A DNA stretch of 9,926 nucleotides from positions 634 through 10,559 of the forward strand of contig DOMV01000134.1 of the NCBI GenBank assembly GCA_003509805.1. The letters run 5' to 3'. Below the pieces are notes generated by a model. It ran no database searches, was not told the origin of the DNA, and saw only the letters and a program-made list of their open reading frames with translations. This stretch comes from Planctomycetaceae bacterium (GTDB lineage: Bacteria > Planctomycetota > Planctomycetia > Pirellulales > Thermoguttaceae). The translations under genes were made by a program, and so were the position numbers. Shown piece after piece: positions 7,217-9,926 of this stretch; the first letter of the stretch is position 1; each line of letters opens with the position of its first letter.

Positions 7217-8584
7217 ATGTCCTCCACCAGGCTCCTTTTTTTTTCCGCCGGCGAACCGAGTGGAGATGTTCACGCGGCCGGTCTGATCGCCGCGCTGAAA
7301 CGCCGTGAACCGGGCGTCGAAATCACCGGGTTCGGCGGACCGAAAATGGAAGCGGCGGGGGCGCGGCTTTTGAGCGACATGACGCGGCTGGCGGTCATGT
7401 GGTTCGGCCGGGCCGCCGGAAACTACTTTCGGTTCAAGCGGTTGCTGCGCGAAGCCGAACGTTTTTTTTCGGAAAACAGCGTCGAAGCCGTCGTCCTGGT
7501 CGATTATCCCGGTTTCAATTGGCACATCGCAAGGGCGGCCAAAAAACACGGCATCCCCGTCTTCTATTTCATGCCCCCGCAGGTTTGGGCCTGGGCGCAA
7601 TGGCGGACGAAAAAAATGCGGGCGCTCGTCGATTTGACGCTGTGCCCGCTCGACTTCGAGGAATCCTGGTTTTCACGGCACGGAATCAACGCGAAGTTCA
7701 TCGGTCATCCGTTTTTCGAGGAGAATCGGAAAAAGGCCGTCGATCAGGCGTTTCTCGAATCGTTTTTCAACAAAATGACCGGCAAACCGATCCTGACGCT
7801 GCTTCCCGGCTCGCGAATGCAGGAAATCGCCAAAAACCTTGACGATATGCTCCGGTGTGTCGCCCGGGTCCGGGAACGTGTCCCCTGTGTCCAACCGGTT
7901 TTTGCCGCCTTCAGCGACGAACATGCCGAACGGATCGCCGAACGAATCGCCGAACTGACCACGGAACGCCCCGTCGATCCGGTCGATCCGCTCTATCCGG
8001 AAGTTTCGATTCCGGTCTATGTCGACCGAACCGCGGAATTGATCCGGGCGGCCGATTGCTGCCTTGCCGTCTCCGGGAGCGTATCCCTGGAATTACTCGC
8101 CTGCAACAAACCGACGGTCATTTATTACCGGGTCGGGGCAATCCCCTTTTTCATCCAGCGTTTTTTCCGGCGGGCACGTTACATTACACTTGTCAATCTC
8201 CTGGCCGCCGATCGGGCTGCCCGGGCGAAAAAAACAGCGGCGGCACCATCAGCGACGGCGGTCGTCCCTGGTACCTTTTGCGAAAAGGAAAATCCCGACG
8301 ACGGATTTCTATTCGACGATGCCCTGGGGATCATCCCGGCCCACCCGACGCCGCAAGATCAGGACGGCATGTTGTTTCCGGAATTCCTGACAGCCGATGA
8401 CAAGAGCCGGCAGGCGGCCGACCACCTGATCGAATGGCTTACCAAACCGGAATCGCTCGCGCAGCGCAAGCGCGAACTTGCCGCCCTGCTCGAAGCCGTC
8501 GATACCGTTCCCCATTCTCTCGACGTCGCCGCGGAGTCGATTCTTTCGCTTGCGGCCCCTTTCCGTCAAGAGGGGCAGTGTTGA
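7217..8584 (+). CDS. lpxB: Lipid-A-disaccharide synthase
   Basis: LpxB (glycosyltransferase family GT19) joins UDP-2,3-diacylglucosamine and lipid X into the lipid A disaccharide at the cytoplasmic face of the inner membrane. The motifs are clear: AGEPSGDVHA (11-20), DYPGFNWHIA (96-105), PPQVWAW (120-126), FIGHP (161-165), LLPGSRMQEI (195-204) and SGSVSLELL (286-294). The length is 455 residues against about 380 in E. coli. Most of the excess is about 55 residues between VNLLAADR (to 333) and MLFPEFLT (385-392), where E. coli has almost nothing; it is Ala/Lys- then Asp/Pro-rich. The ATG at 7217 gives a natural N-terminus but has no good Shine-Dalgarno. The last two codons and the stop lie in the CAGTGTTGAT start of a dispersed repeat. 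Its presence implies an outer membrane with lipid A. Confidence 0.96.
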   Translation: MSSTRLLFFSAGEPSGDVHAAGLIAALKRREPGVEITGFGGPKMEAAGARLLSDMTRLAVMWFGRAAGNYFRFKRLLREAERFFSENSVEAVVLVDYPGFNWHIARAAKKHGIPVFYFMPPQVWAWAQWRTKKMRALVDLTLCPLDFEESWFSRHGINAKFIGHPFFEENRKKAVDQAFLESFFNKMTGKPILTLLPGSRMQEIAKNLDDMLRCVARVRERVPCVQPVFAAFSDEHAERIAERIAELTTERPVDPVDPLYPEVSIPVYVDRTAELIRAADCCLAVSGSVSLELLACNKPTVIYYRVGAIPFFIQRFFRRARYITLVNLLAADRAARAKKTAAAPSATAVVPGTFCEKENPDDGFLFDDALGIIPAHPTPQDQDGMLFPEFLTADDKSRQAADHLIEWLTKPESLAQRKRELAALLEAVDTVPHSLDVAAESILSLAAPFRQEGQC

Positions 8585-8617
8585 TACGCCGGCGGTTGCA
8601 CCGCTCGGCACAGTGTT
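8576..8617 (+). repeat. Hairpin-forming repeat, copy 2, overlapping the lpxB stop
   Basis: The unit begins CAGTGTTGAT (8576-8585), whose TGA is the lpxB stop, and its first bases recur as CAGTGTT at 8611-8617, a 35-bp period. Inside is the hairpin GCGGT-TGC-ACCGC (8592-8604), extended by GCCG (8588-8591) pairing with CGGC (8606-8609) across one bulged T. It is clearly related to the repeat at 2834-2892. The inner stem differs by a T-A pair where copy 1 has C-G, so pairing is kept. Confidence 0.6.
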
Positions 8618-8677
8618 ATGCTGAAAGCCATTGAAATTTCCCGAAGCCGAAGAGTTCCTGAATGCCTTCTATTTTCA

Positions 8678-8763
8678 CGACGCAACTTTGGGAAAAGCGG
8701 ACAGGGGCTTGTTTAGCTTAAACCATTGTACATTAAACCATTGTACAACTCAAAGTTGCGTCG
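8678..8763. repeat. 86-bp segment bounded by 13-bp perfect inverted repeats (MITE-like or large stem-loop)
   Basis: CGACGCAACTTTG (8678-8690) is the exact reverse complement of CAAAGTTGCGTCG (8751-8763). The 60-bp interior is AT-rich compared with the flanks and contains the tandem duplication at 8718-8747 and a small inverted repeat, GTTTA-GCT-TAAAC (8711-8723). No protein-coding signal is evident. Such an arrangement fits a miniature inverted-repeat element or a structured leader of the DUF58 gene. No clean flanking target-site duplication is visible, although TTTCA occurs next to the left end and four bases beyond the right end. Confidence 0.65.
8718..8747 (+). repeat. Perfect 15-bp tandem duplication in the lpxB-DUF58 gap
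   Basis: TTAAACCATTGTACA occurs twice with no spacer (8718-8732 and 8733-8747). The second copy ends in the palindrome TTGTACAA. The pair sits in the middle of the inverted-repeat-bounded segment. It could be paired protein-binding sites or a recent slippage product. Confidence 0.9.
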
Positions 8764-8783
8764 CCCATTTCAGCTCAACGCTT

Positions 8784-8812
8784 CCGCAATCCTGCGGTTG
8801 GACCATTTTTTT
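8784..8812 (+). terminator. Possible intrinsic terminator downstream of lpxB
   Basis: CCGCA (8784-8788) and TGCGG (8793-8797) form a short stem with a four-base loop, and a T7 run follows at 8806-8812. The eight-base spacer and the five-base stem make this a weak candidate. It lies only 33 bp before the DUF58 start codon. Confidence 0.25.
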
Positions 8813-8835
8813 CACAAGGCAATTTTTTCACGAGG
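8804..8835 (+). repeat. Imperfect 16-bp tandem duplication covering the DUF58 ribosome binding site
   Basis: The segments 8804-8819 and 8820-8835 match at 14 of 16 positions; both run CA, A/T, a T-run, then CACAAGG or CACGAGG. The downstream copy supplies the Shine-Dalgarno GAGGA (8832-8836), nine bases before the ATG at 8846. The upstream copy carries AAGG instead. Confidence 0.8.
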
Positions 8836-8845
8836 AAACGCGCCG

Positions 8846-9892
8846 ATGAAAGACGTCCTGGAACTGCTCAAAAAGGTCCGAACCGTCGAAATCGTCGCCA
8901 AGCGGACGGTCGACGAATTGTTCGCCGGGTTGTACCGCAGCGCTTTCCGGGGTCGCGGGATGGAATTCAGCGAAGTCCGCGAATACGAGCCCGGCGACGA
9001 CATTCGCAGCATCGATTGGAATGTGACGGCGCGGACGGGACATCCGTTCATCAAGCGTTACACCGAAGAGCGCGAGTTGACCGTCATGTTCCTAGTCGAC
9101 GTTTCGGCGTCAGGGGTGTTCGGCTCCGACCGCTCGAAAATGGAAACCGCCGTCGAGTTGGCGGCGACGTTGATGTTTTCGGCCATGAAAAACAACGATA
9201 AAATCGGGCTCATCACATTCGGCGGCGACGTCGAGCAGTATTTCCGCCCCCGCAAGGGCCGGGGAAACGTCCTGCACCTGGTCCGGCAACTCCTGGCATG
9301 TAAACCGGGCGCCCGCGAGTCGAACTTGAACAAGGCCCTCGATTACCTCAACCGGGTCCAGAAACGACACGCGGTCGTCTTCATCCTGAGCGATTTCCTG
9401 ATTCCGGACCTTGTCGGGCTGACGTCCGACGCGATGAAACACGTGACGCGACACGCGCCGGAACACGCGCACGACGAACGTTCCCAGCGGGCTCATGCGA
9501 GAACATTGTTTCCCGGAACGATGCCCTCTTACCTCCTTTTCGGTCCCGAGCGACGTGCGCGACACCGTCGAATCGCCCTTTCGGCAACGCAGAAGGCGTT
9601 CCTGATCGCGACCCGGCGGCATGACGTCGTCGCGCTGATGGTGCGCGACCACCGCGAATCCGATTTCCCCGATGTCGGACTTCTCGCCCTGGAGGACGCC
9701 GAAACATCCGAGACCCTGTGGGTCGATACGTCCGGAGAACGGGTACGGCAATGGATTTCCCGTCGCATGGATGCCGTCCGGGAACGGCTTTGCGAAACCT
9801 TGCGCCGCGCACATGTCGAGTATATCCCGATCGATACCCGGCAGGATTACATACGTGAATTGCGGGATTTTTTCAAGAAACGGTCCAAGTGA
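8846..9892 (+). CDS. DUF58 (vWA-like) domain protein
   Basis: The 348-residue cytoplasmic-type protein has the full DUF58 signature: YRSAFRGRGMEFSEVREYEPGDD (about 30-52), the IRSIDWNVTAR block (about 53-63), FIKRYTEERELTVMFLVD, and a MIDAS-type DVSAS motif (85-89), with ILSDFL at 180-185 as a later vWA strand. The family is usually around 290-310 residues. The extra length is a basic, His/Arg-rich segment at about 192-250. DUF58 proteins usually accompany MoxR-type AAA+ ATPases as chaperone-like or metal-insertion modules, but no MoxR gene is present on the left here; partners may lie to the right. The ATG at 8846 is preferred over the upstream TTG at 8726 because family homology begins at MKDVLELLKKV and a Shine-Dalgarno GAGGA lies nine bases ahead. 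The stop at 9890-9892 leaves 34 bases to the window edge. Confidence 0.93.
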   Translation: MKDVLELLKKVRTVEIVAKRTVDELFAGLYRSAFRGRGMEFSEVREYEPGDDIRSIDWNVTARTGHPFIKRYTEERELTVMFLVDVSASGVFGSDRSKMETAVELAATLMFSAMKNNDKIGLITFGGDVEQYFRPRKGRGNVLHLVRQLLACKPGARESNLNKALDYLNRVQKRHAVVFILSDFLIPDLVGLTSDAMKHVTRHAPEHAHDERSQRAHARTLFPGTMPSYLLFGPERRARHRRIALSATQKAFLIATRRHDVVALMVRDHRESDFPDVGLLALEDAETSETLWVDTSGERVRQWISRRMDAVRERLCETLRRAHVEYIPIDTRQDYIRELRDFFKKRSK

Positions 9893-9904
9893 CCGGAATC
9901 GGTG

Positions 9905-9910
9905 TATACT
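9905..9910 (+). promoter_or_regulatory. Possible -10 element at the right edge
   Basis: TATACT (five of six to the -10 consensus) lies just after the DUF58 stop, but no convincing -35 box is present 16-18 bp upstream. It may drive the next gene beyond the window or be chance. Confidence 0.15.
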
Positions 9911-9926
9911 GGAAACGCGGTGCAAT

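Noticed and set aside
7936..7992. Short duplications in lpxB (GCCGAACGGATC-like 12-mers and GTCGATCCG twice)
   Set aside because: They are in-frame, partly diverged, and encode ordinary helix and loop sequence (RIAERIAEL, VDPVDPL); nothing suggests a separate element.
8726..8845. N-terminal extension of the DUF58 protein from TTG 8726
   Set aside because: The extra 40 residues come from repeat DNA and lack family similarity; the ATG at 8846 has a Shine-Dalgarno and begins the conserved domain.
8631..8849. 72-residue frame starting at TTG, overlapping the DUF58 start by ATGA
   Set aside because: It runs through the inverted repeats and both tandem duplications, has a TTG start without a ribosome binding site, and shows no domain-like pattern. 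The ATGA overlap is probably chance.

Overview
The window looks like a chromosomal segment of a diderm bacterium, most probably a member of the Planctomycetota (Pirellulales-like). This is an inference from the gene mix: a DUF1573 protein, a lipoprotein-like tetraheme cytochrome fused to a degenerate metallophosphatase, an LpxB with an extra internal segment, and a DUF58/vWA protein. Most start codons also lack a Shine-Dalgarno sequence, as is common in that phylum. All credible genes are on the + strand. No rRNA, tRNA, CRISPR array or transposase was seen.

Layout. (1) 3-2807: a membrane-bound O-acyltransferase (MBOAT/AlgI-like, truncated by the left edge), then a membrane-anchored SGNH-hydrolase-like partner with a fibronectin-III-like tail. 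This pair resembles exopolysaccharide O-acetylation modules. (2) 2808-3038: an intergenic region with a hairpin-forming repeat and a near-consensus sigma-70-type promoter. (3) 3039-6803: a membrane-anchored DUF1573 protein, then an 823-residue exported protein with a long acidic Pro/Thr-rich tether, a metallophosphatase-like domain that lacks most metal ligands, and a C-terminal cytochrome c554-like domain with four CXXCH motifs. (4) 6911-7129: a small predicted secreted protein with the best Shine-Dalgarno in the window. (5) 7217-8584: lpxB, lipid-A-disaccharide synthase, which shows that the cell makes lipid A. (6) 8576-8845: an unusual gap with a second copy of the hairpin repeat, an 86-bp segment bounded by 13-bp perfect inverted repeats, a 15-bp tandem duplication and a 16-bp duplication spanning the next ribosome binding site. 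(7) 8846-9892: a DUF58 (vWA-like) protein.

The shared theme is the cell envelope: surface polysaccharide acylation, lipid A synthesis, and exported redox or envelope proteins. The genes do not form one tight operon. Gaps of 60-260 bp separate them, and at least two recognisable promoters restart transcription. The most unusual material is the non-coding DNA around the lpxB/DUF58 junction and the repeat shared between it and the 2.8-kb gap. None of it is proven to be a new system. All functional calls are from motif recognition by eye, with no database search.
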